This document shows, piece by piece, positions 20,783 to 29,642 of a DNA stretch of 46,675 bases. This stretch comes from a virus. Within the stretch, counting starts at the first letter, position 1, and each line of letters opens with the position of its first letter. Below the pieces are notes generated by a model that did not search any database, was not told where the DNA came from, and saw only the letters and a list, made by a program, of their open reading frames with translations. The stretch is from IMG/VR virus record IMGVR_UViG_3300005917_000003, positions 1 to 46,675 of that record, one strand, 5' to 3'. Made by a program: the position numbers and the translations under genes.

Positions 20783-23358
20783 AGAAACTAATCACAATCG
20801 CAATAATGCTCCTCTCAGTAGGGGTATTTGCACAGACAGGAGTAGTACAAGTTGAAGCAGATCCGATTGTGCGATTAACTCCTATGACCGTACCCTTCTC
20901 TTTAGAGGGAACTATTTACTATGATGCAGCTACTAACATGGTGAAGTACTACAACGGCTCTGCATGGGTATCGTTTGGGGTTGGTGGTGCTTCGATGGAT
21001 GTTGGGACGGCTGAGGGTCAAATGACATATTGGGATCATGCTACACAAACATGGAAGCCATCAAGCGAGACTAATTTGAAGTGGGATGCTGCTACAAGTA
21101 TATTGTTAGCTAATCAATTAAGTGTACCTGGAACAGGATCGCATTTCTATGATGCTGCTGCGAGTGCAAGTGTAGGGTTGGTTACTTTAAGCACAGACGG
21201 AACGCAACAGCTAGTTCTCAACGACCTAGATGCTGGCGATGCTCAAGAGCCATTCTGGTATTTTCAGAGTGCTAACAACGCATCAAAGGGAATCCTTTAC
21301 ATAGGCTATGCAGACCGATCCTCTGGTACGACAATGACTGGAGCAACCGATGTGATGATCGCAGACGCTTCATCATTAACTTTAGGATCAACACTTGGAA
21401 CAGGCACACAAGCCTTATATGCGGGGGCAACAACTGTCTCAACTCTAAATACCGGGCAAGGTGCAAATGAGCTATATGACATGGATCAGAATGTATTAAC
21501 CACTTCAGATGTAACATTTGGAACGCTAACGGTAACGACAACACTAAATACCGGGTCAATTACAACTTCAGGAGATGTTACATTTCAAAGCGGTAATGTA
21601 ATATCAAATGCAAGTGCCGATGACCTAACCTTTACGGGAAGATTCGGCTCTGATTATTATCAGTCTTTAACGGATATTGCCACAATGGACAGGCAGCATA
21701 TCATATCGGGTACCGGGAAAATGACAGGCGATGATCCATTTAATTCTAAGGATCAGATGCAAGGGGGGTTCTTTGGCATTCAACTAGGAGAAGGACTTGC
21801 AAAAACCGAAGTAAGGACATTAGTTGGAAGTGAAAGTAAGGCAACACTAGATAGAGATATGAGTAATGCTGCTTCATTTGTAGTCGGATCTTTCGATAAG
21901 GTAAGTATAAGAAAAACCACAGTATTTGCAGGGACGGCAATAGCAAATAAAACATTACTTGGAAGAGATAATACAGCAACTATCGCACAAGGATATAACT
22001 ATTATGCTGAGAAATCGGCAGCGGGATTTACAGCTTCTTCAATTTTAGGAACGGCTGCTAATACATGGGATTATGGATTTGATTTAAGTGGTGCCACTTT
22101 TAATACTGCTGAGATTAGAGGTAGTAATGGCGAAACTATTGATAACATCACTGATGGTAAATGGAACTTCGGTACAGCAAATCTAGGTATTACTGGAATC
22201 ATCACCGCAACAGGAGGTACATCTACCGAGTGGAATACTGCGTATGATAATAGTATAGCATCTGCTTCATTTGGGACGGGGACTGGGATTGTTACATTAA
22301 CACAGACTGATGCTGGAACTGTAACAGTAACCATTGATGACAGGTATTTTGTGATGGCAGACAGTAACACCAACGCCAACGCAGCCACAAAGAAATATAC
22401 TGATGACCTTCATGCTCTCCAATTCATAAAATCAGATAGTAACACGAATGCAAACGCTACGACTAAAAAGTATGTAGACGATCTTCACGCTCTCCAGTAT
22501 ATAATGTCCGACTCAAATACAAACGCTAATGCTACCACAAAGAAGTACGTGGACGATGCAATAAGTGGGGTTGGCTCTTCCCTCTGGACCGATGACGGGT
22601 CATCTACTTACCTGACAATAGACAGTGAACCGCTGGAATTAAGAAAGACAGGATTCGCTCACGGCATGACCGCACTCGGAAGTACTGATATGTATGGCAG
22701 GTTAAAGATTGGGGATGGTACTCACGGAGGAGTTACGATGTACGGGATAACAGATTACGCAAGCGATCATGGTATATCATTCAGGGCGGTAACAACCCAG
22801 GCAACACCTACGATAGCTCCTATGAATTTCTCAGTAGGGGATAAGTCAGCAACAACATGGGGTCCTTTAGGTGCTGGAAAATTAGGGTTTGAATGGAAGA
22901 ACAGTTCATTAGGATTGATGAGCCTGAACACCTCTGCATATTTGAGCTTCGGTGGAGAGTCACCATATCATCAAATATCTGTTTATGATGCAAATTCGGC
23001 AATGTGCTTAACAGACTCAGATATTAATACCAAAATATCAAGTGCCTCGGAAGCGCAGGATACTAATGCTGTATATATACTCACTAATGACGTAACCCCA
23101 GAGATAGGAATATCAGGTGGTGATGGAGATAACTGGGGGATGACAATAGATACCGATGACGGGGCGGTGTTTGAGAACGCCACAACGTACAACTTCGATG
23201 CGCCTGTGATTGCCACACGCATACAGCTTATCGCAGGGGACACGACAGGAGTAGGAAGTACGGCAGCGATAGGCACTATCGTTTACAAAACATCAGATGC
23301 TCACTTCTACGGACTGAAGGGCGGGACACCGCCAACCTGGGTGCAACTTGAAAATTAA
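20779..23358 (+). CDS. Signal-peptide fibre-like protein (859 aa)
   Basis: GTG at 20779 overlaps the previous stop (GTGA) and yields the signal peptide MKKLITIAIMLLSVGVFAQT; the ATG at 20752 would spoil it. The mature chain is Gly/Thr/Ser/Asn-rich beta fibre. 'GTIYYDAATNMVKYYNGSAW' is near the N-terminus and three 25-residue units (DSNTNANATTKKYVDDLHAL) lie at residues 527-594. The 'ATKKYVDD' text is typical of trimeric tail or head fibres. It ends with another YKTSDAHFYG...TPPTWVQLEN cap-like segment. It is probably a fibre displayed on the head or neck for host attachment. Confidence 0.65.
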   Translation: MKKLITIAIMLLSVGVFAQTGVVQVEADPIVRLTPMTVPFSLEGTIYYDAATNMVKYYNGSAWVSFGVGGASMDVGTAEGQMTYWDHATQTWKPSSETNLKWDAATSILLANQLSVPGTGSHFYDAAASASVGLVTLSTDGTQQLVLNDLDAGDAQEPFWYFQSANNASKGILYIGYADRSSGTTMTGATDVMIADASSLTLGSTLGTGTQALYAGATTVSTLNTGQGANELYDMDQNVLTTSDVTFGTLTVTTTLNTGSITTSGDVTFQSGNVISNASADDLTFTGRFGSDYYQSLTDIATMDRQHIISGTGKMTGDDPFNSKDQMQGGFFGIQLGEGLAKTEVRTLVGSESKATLDRDMSNAASFVVGSFDKVSIRKTTVFAGTAIANKTLLGRDNTATIAQGYNYYAEKSAAGFTASSILGTAANTWDYGFDLSGATFNTAEIRGSNGETIDNITDGKWNFGTANLGITGIITATGGTSTEWNTAYDNSIASASFGTGTGIVTLTQTDAGTVTVTIDDRYFVMADSNTNANAATKKYTDDLHALQFIKSDSNTNANATTKKYVDDLHALQYIMSDSNTNANATTKKYVDDAISGVGSSLWTDDGSSTYLTIDSEPLELRKTGFAHGMTALGSTDMYGRLKIGDGTHGGVTMYGITDYASDHGISFRAVTTQATPTIAPMNFSVGDKSATTWGPLGAGKLGFEWKNSSLGLMSLNTSAYLSFGGESPYHQISVYDANSAMCLTDSDINTKISSASEAQDTNAVYILTNDVTPEIGISGGDGDNWGMTIDTDDGAVFENATTYNFDAPVIATRIQLIAGDTTGVGSTAAIGTIVYKTSDAHFYGLKGGTPPTWVQLEN
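22357..22562 (+). repeat. Three 75-base tandem units within the fibre gene
   Basis: Units start at 22357, 22432 and 22507 (the last truncated) and encode (A/S)DSNTNANAxTKKYxDDLHAL with small changes. DNA differs mostly at third positions, so the units are old and kept by protein-level selection. They probably form a repeated coiled-coil/beta segment of a trimeric shaft. Confidence 0.85.
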
Positions 23359-23409
23359 ATAGCCTATAAATAGGAGATTACATATATCAACAACTTAAAT
23401 TAAAAACAA

Positions 23410-24177
23410 ATGAAAAAAGCAATGATCATCGTAGTAGGTTTGCTGATGGCTGTAATGTCCTACTCGCAGAACAATGCTGCCTGGTATTCGGCAGCTTACG
23501 ACACACTCACGGGAGCTGATACAGCATCAATGCAGTATCCTCAACCGATTCTAACGCCTTACGGCTATGCTATTCAACACGCATCAGTAAAGATTGCTGG
23601 TACAGGAGCTTCAACTGTAAGTTACATTCAAGGGTCTTTAGACGGATCTAATTGGGTGGACTTAGATACAATCCAAACGATAGCGAATGCCTCTGGATAT
23701 GCGACAGTAACAAGCGTAACTGGGCTTCTGTATCCTTATCTAAGGGTCTATGCCTTGCAAACAGGAACGGCTGAAACAACTAAGCAAAAGACTTACTTCC
23801 AGATTTATCCTGAAGTTGAGTTGTTTTATTTCCCAGCACCAGAAGTCTATACCGTAATAGATGCTGAAACCTTAACCAATACGGATACCTACTCTGGAGT
23901 CTATCCTAGATCGCTTAACGGGGTCTATGCGTATTCTTACCAGATTACGGATGCTGAAACATCAGGGACAGCAACAAGCACGGTAACGGTTCAAACATCT
24001 AACGACAACACGAACTGGACTACCTTACAAACTTATACTCTCACAACCGATACAACGATATTAGGGCAGAGTGTAACTGGTGATCTGGGTAAGTATATGA
24101 GAATCTATGTATCACAGGCTGGAACGGGAGTACAAGTTATCAATGGCTATGTGAAACTTTACTTGAGGAAATTTTAA
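23410..24177 (+). CDS. Secreted-type protein with two beta-sandwich repeats (255 aa)
   Basis: MKKAMIIVVGLLMAVMSYSQ is a Bacteroidetes signal peptide. Two similar domains follow: about 35-130 (STVSYIQGSLDGSNWVDLDT ... YPYLRVYALQTGTAETT) and 150-255 (STVTVQTSNDNTNWTTLQTY ... KYMRIYVSQAGTG). The shared 'SxDxxxW ... YxRxYxxxxGT' pattern also fits the single domain of the 20381 protein. Discoidin- or Ig-like surface domain is likely. Position between the fibre and scaffold genes suggests a head decoration or adhesion role. Confidence 0.7.
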   Translation: MKKAMIIVVGLLMAVMSYSQNNAAWYSAAYDTLTGADTASMQYPQPILTPYGYAIQHASVKIAGTGASTVSYIQGSLDGSNWVDLDTIQTIANASGYATVTSVTGLLYPYLRVYALQTGTAETTKQKTYFQIYPEVELFYFPAPEVYTVIDAETLTNTDTYSGVYPRSLNGVYAYSYQITDAETSGTATSTVTVQTSNDNTNWTTLQTYTLTTDTTILGQSVTGDLGKYMRIYVSQAGTGVQVINGYVKLYLRKF

Positions 24178-24207
24178 TCTAATTATAAACTAATACCAGG
24201 AGACGGT

Positions 24208-25107
24208 ATGAAAAAAGAACAAGTAATAGAATTATTTGAAAAGAACCCTGAAGCGGATCTCGTGGTGAGAACTGCCGATGAAGAAGCGACCTTCCTCGCT
24301 AATTTCAAGGAGCAAGAAATCGAAAAAGGAATCAAACCATTGATCGGGGATTTACATTCTCGTTATGAAGCAGACTTTGAGGGTATCGTAGGCACTAAGA
24401 AACCTGACGGAATGAAGGGTTACAAATGGATCAAAGATGAAGCCACGAAGCTCAAGACTGCATCAGATGAACTCTCATCAACTAAGGAGAAACTTGTTGA
24501 ACTTGAGGTTAAACTCAAAGACGGCAAGATAGACGAAGTAGCAAAGGAAAAGATAACTGATTTGCAAGGAGAAGTGAAACGGTTGGAGAAGCTACATAAG
24601 ACCTCTAAGGCTGATTGGGAAGAAGGAGTAAAGAAGGAACGTACAGAGTTTAAGAAGACACGGATCAAATCAGAACTGAATCATTCTATGGTAGGTTTTA
24701 AATTCCTACCTAAAGAGATCATCAATGACGAAGTCCGTGAGCCTTTCGTTAATAAAGTATTGGAGGACTTGGTTTCGATAGCCGACTTCAATGATGACGG
24801 GAAGTTAGTCTTTAAGAACACAGAAGGAGAGGTGATGCGTGGCACAGATGCCGCAGTTGTCACTCCGTTAGAGCTTTTACAATCTAAATTGAAACCTATT
24901 CTTGACAATGGCAAACAACAGCCAGGATTAGGAACGAAGGGAGAAGGTAAAGGCAAAGACGATACCCCTGTAACTGTCGAAGTTCCATCTACCGTGAACA
25001 CCCCGCTTAAATTAACAACGTACTTGCGTACAAACTTCCCTGATATGAAACCTCAATCGGATGAATATAAGGCTGTGTTTGCGAAGTACACTAAAGAAAT
25101 GCAGTAA
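24208..25107 (+). CDS. Capsid scaffolding protein
   Basis: 299 residues, highly charged, with a long coiled coil from about residues 85-150 (ELSSTKEKLVELEVKLKDGK), followed by a folded C-terminal part and a Pro/Gly-rich acidic-basic linker (GLGTKGEGKGKDDTPVTVEV). This is the typical layout of a phage scaffold, and it lies immediately upstream of the major capsid gene. It would nucleate prohead assembly and then leave or be digested; no protease gene is visible nearby. AGGAGA precedes the ATG. Confidence 0.8.
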   Translation: MKKEQVIELFEKNPEADLVVRTADEEATFLANFKEQEIEKGIKPLIGDLHSRYEADFEGIVGTKKPDGMKGYKWIKDEATKLKTASDELSSTKEKLVELEVKLKDGKIDEVAKEKITDLQGEVKRLEKLHKTSKADWEEGVKKERTEFKKTRIKSELNHSMVGFKFLPKEIINDEVREPFVNKVLEDLVSIADFNDDGKLVFKNTEGEVMRGTDAAVVTPLELLQSKLKPILDNGKQQPGLGTKGEGKGKDDTPVTVEVPSTVNTPLKLTTYLRTNFPDMKPQSDEYKAVFAKYTKEMQ

Positions 25108-25155
25108 GGTTAGGCGAAGCCCCTGTCAACTATGAACCTTTAATCTAATAATAAA

Positions 25156-26187
25156 ATGGCTTATTTAGCAGCAACAGTATTGGACTCCTACAGAGCGAAA
25201 TACGCAGACCAATCAATGGACTATTACGAACATCGTCCATCAGTTTATGGGGCTTTGGATGCTTACATGAAAGACACTCCTAACCTCGTTAATGCAGCCG
25301 AGCTTGAGAAAGCAAAGATGGCTGAAGATCATGCGGTAACTATACCTGTGATTAACAAAAAGACCTTTACAACTACTACAACTAGAAGCTGTACTGGTCT
25401 GACTAACTCTAATGTTTCCGCTTATGTTACCCCGACTTGGGCAACTAAGGCAGTAGGATTCCACATGGTTCCTTCTCAGTACGGAGATAACTACATTAAG
25501 TATCAAGATGACTTTAATAAGAAGATTTGGGATATGCAGTTGCATCTCCTGGCAGAGCTTGACACTTTAGCCTATACCGATTTGAACACCGACAAAGCAG
25601 CCGTCAACAATGCAGAGGACAATCCTTATGCAGTTGCTTCTGACACGATGGTAGTTCCTTTCGCAGACCGTGAGCAGTTCTTCAATGAGCTGGAGGCTAT
25701 TATGACCACGAATGATCTTTATGGTGGTTATAACATCGTAGGCTCACCAAGAGTGAATACCTTAGTACGTCATCTTTCTAATCAAGGATCGGCAAACGCT
25801 GAGAATTACTCTTATGAGTTCATGGGATATTCATTCCATTATAGCAATCGGGTAACCGTAGCTGCTGGAGACTTTGCAACAGTATTCGCAATGCCTACTG
25901 GCTCTTTAGGTTTCCTCACATGGATTGATCCTGACTCAAGGATGGGCAACACATCAACCGCTGGAAAAGAGTGGTCGACCATCTTCCTTCCTTTACTTGG
26001 GATCGAAGTAGGCTTACTCTATCAAAGCACTTGCGGTGATAATTCTACCGAAGCTGGAAACGGCTTTGAAGCTTCAATGATTGAAAACTTCAACTTCAGT
26101 TTTGATTATTCATTTATCGGAGCCTATAATAGTGACTCGACAACACTTCCTGGCACTATCTACAAAGCAGGTCTTTCAAAGACTTGA
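25156..26187 (+). CDS. Major capsid protein
   Basis: 343 residues. The gene lies between scaffold and neck genes with a strong terminator after it. Composition and pattern (YEHRPSVYGALDAYMKDTPN, WDMQLHLLAELDTLAYTDLN, NIVGSPRVNTLVRHLSNQGS, GSLGFLTWIDPDSRMGN) fit an HK97-fold major capsid protein. No N-terminal delta domain is seen, in line with the separate scaffold gene. Assignment rests on order, length and composition, since capsid sequences diverge rapidly. Confidence 0.8.
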   Translation: MAYLAATVLDSYRAKYADQSMDYYEHRPSVYGALDAYMKDTPNLVNAAELEKAKMAEDHAVTIPVINKKTFTTTTTRSCTGLTNSNVSAYVTPTWATKAVGFHMVPSQYGDNYIKYQDDFNKKIWDMQLHLLAELDTLAYTDLNTDKAAVNNAEDNPYAVASDTMVVPFADREQFFNELEAIMTTNDLYGGYNIVGSPRVNTLVRHLSNQGSANAENYSYEFMGYSFHYSNRVTVAAGDFATVFAMPTGSLGFLTWIDPDSRMGNTSTAGKEWSTIFLPLLGIEVGLLYQSTCGDNSTEAGNGFEASMIENFNFSFDYSFIGAYNSDSTTLPGTIYKAGLSKT

Positions 26188-26192
26188 TCCTA

Positions 26193-26227
26193 ACTGGGCA
26201 TCCCCTTCGGGGGGGTGTCCTTTTATT
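26193..26227 (+). terminator. Rho-independent terminator after the capsid gene
   Basis: GGGCATCCCC, a TTCG-type loop and a G-rich arm ending GTGTCC (one bulged G and some G-T pairs) are followed by TTTTATTTT. The 107-base gap to the next gene holds this terminator and an AT-rich stretch. Confidence 0.8.
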
Positions 26228-26282
26228 TTAAGTGTTAAGGACAATAAGCACTCATAAGTAAGCATTTTTCACAAGTTATAAG

Positions 26283-26290
26283 TATCTTTC
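26283..26290 (+). promoter_or_regulatory. Weak -7-like box TATCTTTC before neck genes
   Basis: TATCTTTC is one base from TAnnTTTG and lies just after the terminator, where a new start would be useful. There is no TTTAC at the 18-base spacing, and the ATG follows within 5 bases, so it is only tentative. A TTCACA direct repeat flanks it. Confidence 0.25.
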
Positions 26291-26294
26291 ACAG

Positions 26295-27608
26295 ATGATG
26301 TACGATGTAACCAAAATCCAGACCGCTTTCGCCAACCTAGTAGGGTGGAGAACCCCAAGCAATCCAGACTATCCTAGTCTGACATCGGCAACGACTACGA
26401 CAGATTCAGGGCTGTACTTCCAAGATCAGTACCCGTTCTTGTCGATAGAGAACATGGATGCCATCTGCGAGGACTTTGACAATATGGGAATAGCTGCATA
26501 CGCTGGTGGTACGACTTACGGAGCTGGTGATAAGGTAATCTCTAGTGGAACGGCTTACATCTCACTAGCAGCAGCAAACACAGGTAAAACACCCGCTTCT
26601 AACCCTACGTGGTGGAGGTCATTACTGGAGCAGTACCTATTGGACACAAACAAGCAAGTGGGGGTCATGGCTATTGAAGCTGTGTTAAGCAAAAAGAAAC
26701 TAACTAAATCGACTAAAGCACTATGGGATCAGGTGATGATCTTTGAGGGTGCTGGGTCTATGAGTTCAACAGTTATCAACGAAGGTAGATTCGTAGGATT
26801 GAAGGTAACCCCTGGTAAGTTCAACGGGATAGCAGTTAAATTAAACTATCTAGGCTTGCAGTTTACCCAGAATCAAACCGATCTAACTATCTACGTCTTT
26901 CATTCTTCACAGATAGACCCTGTTTATACTCAGAACGTAAGCACCACTAAAACGGCTAAAGCGTTTCAATGGGTAGCCCTTACAGATACCATGTTATACT
27001 ACTCGGATATAGACCAAACTACGGTAGCTAATCAGGTAGACTCTGGTGGATCTTATTTCATCGGCTACTATGAAGATGACATTACAGGACAAGCAATCGA
27101 AAAGCAATGGGACTACACTAAAAGCCCTTGCGAGAATTGTAATCAAGACGTATATAACAAGTACTCCTATAATATATACAACAAGTTCGCAAAAGTAGAA
27201 CCGATCTCTGTTGAGGCAGCAAGTTTAAACGGACACCTGATGTGGGACATCGAAGATACTTCATATCCTCAAGTGGGCAACTTTGGATTGAATCTTAATA
27301 TCTCCGTGCTGTGTGACATAACAGATATTTTAGTTACCGAAAAGGAACGCTTTACGCAGCTTGTAATGAAGTTCATGGCGGTGTTTGTCGCAAGGAAGAT
27401 AATGTACTCGAATAGGGTAAATAGAATCTCGGAGACGCTGAAGAAAGATATGGCTTTCGAGCTAAAGGGAGTAATAGACACCAACTTCTACGGCTTGGAA
27501 ACTGAGTTAAAGAGAGAGATAGATGCAGTTGATTTTGATATGAGTGAATTTAACTCTCCTTGTTTCAGACAGACGAACAACAAAAGCATTAGGATGAGTT
27601 CGATATAA
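26295..27608 (+). CDS. Virion head-tail protein with carbohydrate-binding-like insert (437 aa)
   Basis: Large structural protein after the capsid gene. Residues about 65-110 (AYAGGTTYGAGDKVISSGTA followed by YISLAAANTGKTPASNPTWW) resemble the small CBM5/12-like module that phage virion proteins often carry. The rest is beta-rich with a CENCNQDVYNKY stretch and a helical C-terminus (VMKFMAVFVARKIMYSNRVN). A neck or head-completion role is inferred from order. A sugar-binding insert here is unusual and could help adhesion to the envelope. Confidence 0.6.
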   Translation: MMYDVTKIQTAFANLVGWRTPSNPDYPSLTSATTTTDSGLYFQDQYPFLSIENMDAICEDFDNMGIAAYAGGTTYGAGDKVISSGTAYISLAAANTGKTPASNPTWWRSLLEQYLLDTNKQVGVMAIEAVLSKKKLTKSTKALWDQVMIFEGAGSMSSTVINEGRFVGLKVTPGKFNGIAVKLNYLGLQFTQNQTDLTIYVFHSSQIDPVYTQNVSTTKTAKAFQWVALTDTMLYYSDIDQTTVANQVDSGGSYFIGYYEDDITGQAIEKQWDYTKSPCENCNQDVYNKYSYNIYNKFAKVEPISVEAASLNGHLMWDIEDTSYPQVGNFGLNLNISVLCDITDILVTEKERFTQLVMKFMAVFVARKIMYSNRVNRISETLKKDMAFELKGVIDTNFYGLETELKREIDAVDFDMSEFNSPCFRQTNNKSIRMSSI

Positions 27609-27648
27609 TTTTCCACTAAGAGAGTGAAAAGAGTAAATAATTTCTACT

Positions 27649-28098
27649 ATGATCGAGGAACTAGAAGCGATGCAAAAGAGGATAGAGGTAGCAATCAAAG
27701 AGTTGCCAAACATCCTTAATGCCTCTCTCAAGGAAGTGGAATCTGAGATCATTCAGATGAACGTAGATCAGCAATTAAGAGGGAAAGATGCAAAAAACAA
27801 AAAGATCGGAAGGTACGCTAAAAGCACAAAGAAGTCCAGAAGACGCAAAGGATTACAAATCTCCTTCGTTGACCTGGAGGATACTAAGAACTACCACAGT
27901 AATTTTACTATCGCATACTTGGAGGATCGTATCGAACTGGCTTCTCCGAATACAACGTACTCTGTTTTCTTAGATAATATGTATGATGACCTGTTTGGAT
28001 TAACAAAGGCAAATAAAAAGATACTCCAGAAGTTAGTATCTCCGATTGCATCAAAGAAGTTAGATCCACTATTTAGAAAAGTAAGATCAGTAATATGA
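27649..28098 (+). CDS. Tail-completion/neck protein (HK97 gp10-like)
   Basis: 149 residues with an N-terminal helix, a basic segment (GRYAKSTKKSRRRKGLQISF), then DLEDTKNYHSNFTIAYLEDR and IFGL-type text (DDLFGLTKANKKILQKLV). This layout resembles HK97 gp10-like tail-completion proteins of Bacteroidetes phages. It sits between a neck gene and a tail-terminator candidate. Confidence is moderate because the family is diverse. Confidence 0.65.
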   Translation: MIEELEAMQKRIEVAIKELPNILNASLKEVESEIIQMNVDQQLRGKDAKNKKIGRYAKSTKKSRRRKGLQISFVDLEDTKNYHSNFTIAYLEDRIELASPNTTYSVFLDNMYDDLFGLTKANKKILQKLVSPIASKKLDPLFRKVRSVI

Positions 28099-28733
28099 GC
28101 CAAAAGAATCCCTCACCGACATTAGCCTTTACAGTAGGCACGGAAACCAACCTAAATAGGGCTATAAAGGGCATTGTAACGGCTTTAAATGATAATATCA
28201 CCTTACCTATTACCTTCTATGGTCAAGTGCAGCACAGGGTAGATTCTGACGAGAGGGTTTATCCAGGCATTTATCAGACCAATACTAAAGATTGGATCGA
28301 CCTTTTAGCTAACGATCAATGGAATGGCTACGGATTTATTGATGTAGATGACCCGATTCAGTACACGGCTCCTGACGCGGAGGAAGCTATCTCCCGTTGG
28401 AGGTATTCATTCATCAAGCAGAACATCGCTCTGGTGGTTTACGGGGACATTCAGAAGCTATTATTCGACAATAGTGATTCATCAGTAGACTGGAGATACA
28501 CCCTTCAAACGGTAAAGGATGAGATAGTGGAGATTCTAAGCAGAAAGATTCCTGGAGTGAAAGGTTTTTTTAACTTACAAAATGTTTATAGTCAGAAGGT
28601 TGAGGACTTGTTTAAAACCTACACGATAAAAGATCAGGGAGAATATGTATATTTGCCAAAGTTCGGTTTTCGTTTTGAGGGTGAACTTCAAGTAACAGAG
28701 CAATGCACATACGTAGCACCACCATCAGTTTAG
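28095..28733 (+). CDS. Tail terminator/neck protein candidate (212 aa)
   Basis: A soluble alpha/beta protein (NLNRAIKGIVTALNDNITLP near the N-terminus; YTLQTVKDEIVEILSRKI in the middle). It follows the gp10-like gene by a 4-base overlap, the place where a tail terminator or joining protein is normally encoded. No sequence signature proves this. It overlaps the GT2 gene by 31 bases. Confidence 0.5.
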   Translation: MSQKNPSPTLAFTVGTETNLNRAIKGIVTALNDNITLPITFYGQVQHRVDSDERVYPGIYQTNTKDWIDLLANDQWNGYGFIDVDDPIQYTAPDAEEAISRWRYSFIKQNIALVVYGDIQKLLFDNSDSSVDWRYTLQTVKDEIVEILSRKIPGVKGFFNLQNVYSQKVEDLFKTYTIKDQGEYVYLPKFGFRFEGELQVTEQCTYVAPPSV

Positions 28734-29554
28734 CAGCAGTTTTAATTGTAAAGAATGAATCTAAGGTAATCGAAAGATGCCTTAAAAGTATCCAAGATGC
28801 GGATGAGATTATCGTTCTGGATACGGGTTCAGTAGATTCCACCCCCGATATATGTATAAAGAATAAAGCTATTGTTTACTATGACAAGTGGCGGGATGAC
28901 TTTGCTGAAGCAAGGAATAAGGCTATCAGTTATTGTACATCTGATTGGATATTCACTATTGATGCAGATGAATATGTAACTTCTGGTACTATTGATTTCA
29001 TTAAAGAATATATCAAGAAGCACAAAGGAGATGTTTACACCTGTCACACCAGGACAGAAGAAGCGTTAGCAGTACAAGCGAGGGTGTACAAGAACGACCT
29101 TACTAGAATCTACTGGAAAGGTGCTGCTCACAATTACATCAACAGACAAGCAGACGGACATATCAATGTAGAAATAACCTCAACTAACGAAGGCTGGTCG
29201 TTTAACAACGATAGGGATAGGGGTATCAGAATCCTAAAGAAGTTCCTTAAAGACAACCCTAACGCACCGAGAGAGCTTTACTATTTAGGAAAGGAGTACA
29301 TATCTAGATGTAAATACGAATTAGCTATCTTCTACTTTAGTGAGGTGTGTGATTCATACCCGAACCCTGAAACCAGAGCAGATATACATCTATCAATGGC
29401 GAAGTGTTACATTCATCTAAAGAGGATGAGAAAGGCTATCAACCATCTCCACGAGGCTTTGAAGATTGACCCTGATATAATGGAGTGCTATCGCTTGTTA
29501 CATCGGTTAACAAAAAAAGGAATCTATGGAAAGCTTTCCCAAGTATGTAATTGA
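28703..29554 (+). CDS. GT2-family glycosyltransferase with TPR-like C-terminus
   Basis: 283 residues. The catalytic domain has LAAVLIVKNESKVIERCLKS, IIVLDTGSVDSTPDI, EARNKAISYCTSDWIFTIDA and the DxD at Asp87-Asp89, all GT2 (GT-A) hallmarks. Residues about 180-275 form two or three TPR-like helical pairs (ELYYLGKEYISRCKYELAIF; MAKCYIHLKRMRKAINHLHE). This resembles the SunS-like GT2-TPR group, some of which glycosylate proteins or peptides. Placement inside the tail genes makes modification of a virion or surface component plausible. Confidence 0.85.
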   Translation: MHIRSTTISLAAVLIVKNESKVIERCLKSIQDADEIIVLDTGSVDSTPDICIKNKAIVYYDKWRDDFAEARNKAISYCTSDWIFTIDADEYVTSGTIDFIKEYIKKHKGDVYTCHTRTEEALAVQARVYKNDLTRIYWKGAAHNYINRQADGHINVEITSTNEGWSFNNDRDRGIRILKKFLKDNPNAPRELYYLGKEYISRCKYELAIFYFSEVCDSYPNPETRADIHLSMAKCYIHLKRMRKAINHLHEALKIDPDIMECYRLLHRLTKKGIYGKLSQVCN

Positions 29555-29642
29555 GATTGCACCCTTGTTTCTAGTGTTCTGCTTTTGTATGCTAGTATGG
29601 ACAGGATGTTTCATTTGGTTAATAAACAAGAATAAGAAATGA
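29526..29642 (+). CDS. Small single-span membrane protein (38 aa)
   Basis: ATG at 29526, inside the GT2 end, encodes MESFPKYVIEIAPLFLVFCF and ends INKNKK, an N-out/C-in style membrane helix with a basic tail. Its stop overlaps the next ATG (ATGA at 29639-29642). The coupling supports translation. It could anchor the glycosyltransferase at the membrane, but that is speculation. Confidence 0.55.
   Translation: MESFPKYVIEIAPLFLVFCFCMLVWTGCFIWLINKNKK

Noticed and set aside
22357-22562. CRISPR-like periodic repeat
   Set aside because: Units are coding, contiguous and differ at third positions; there are no spacers. No CRISPR array was found in the window.
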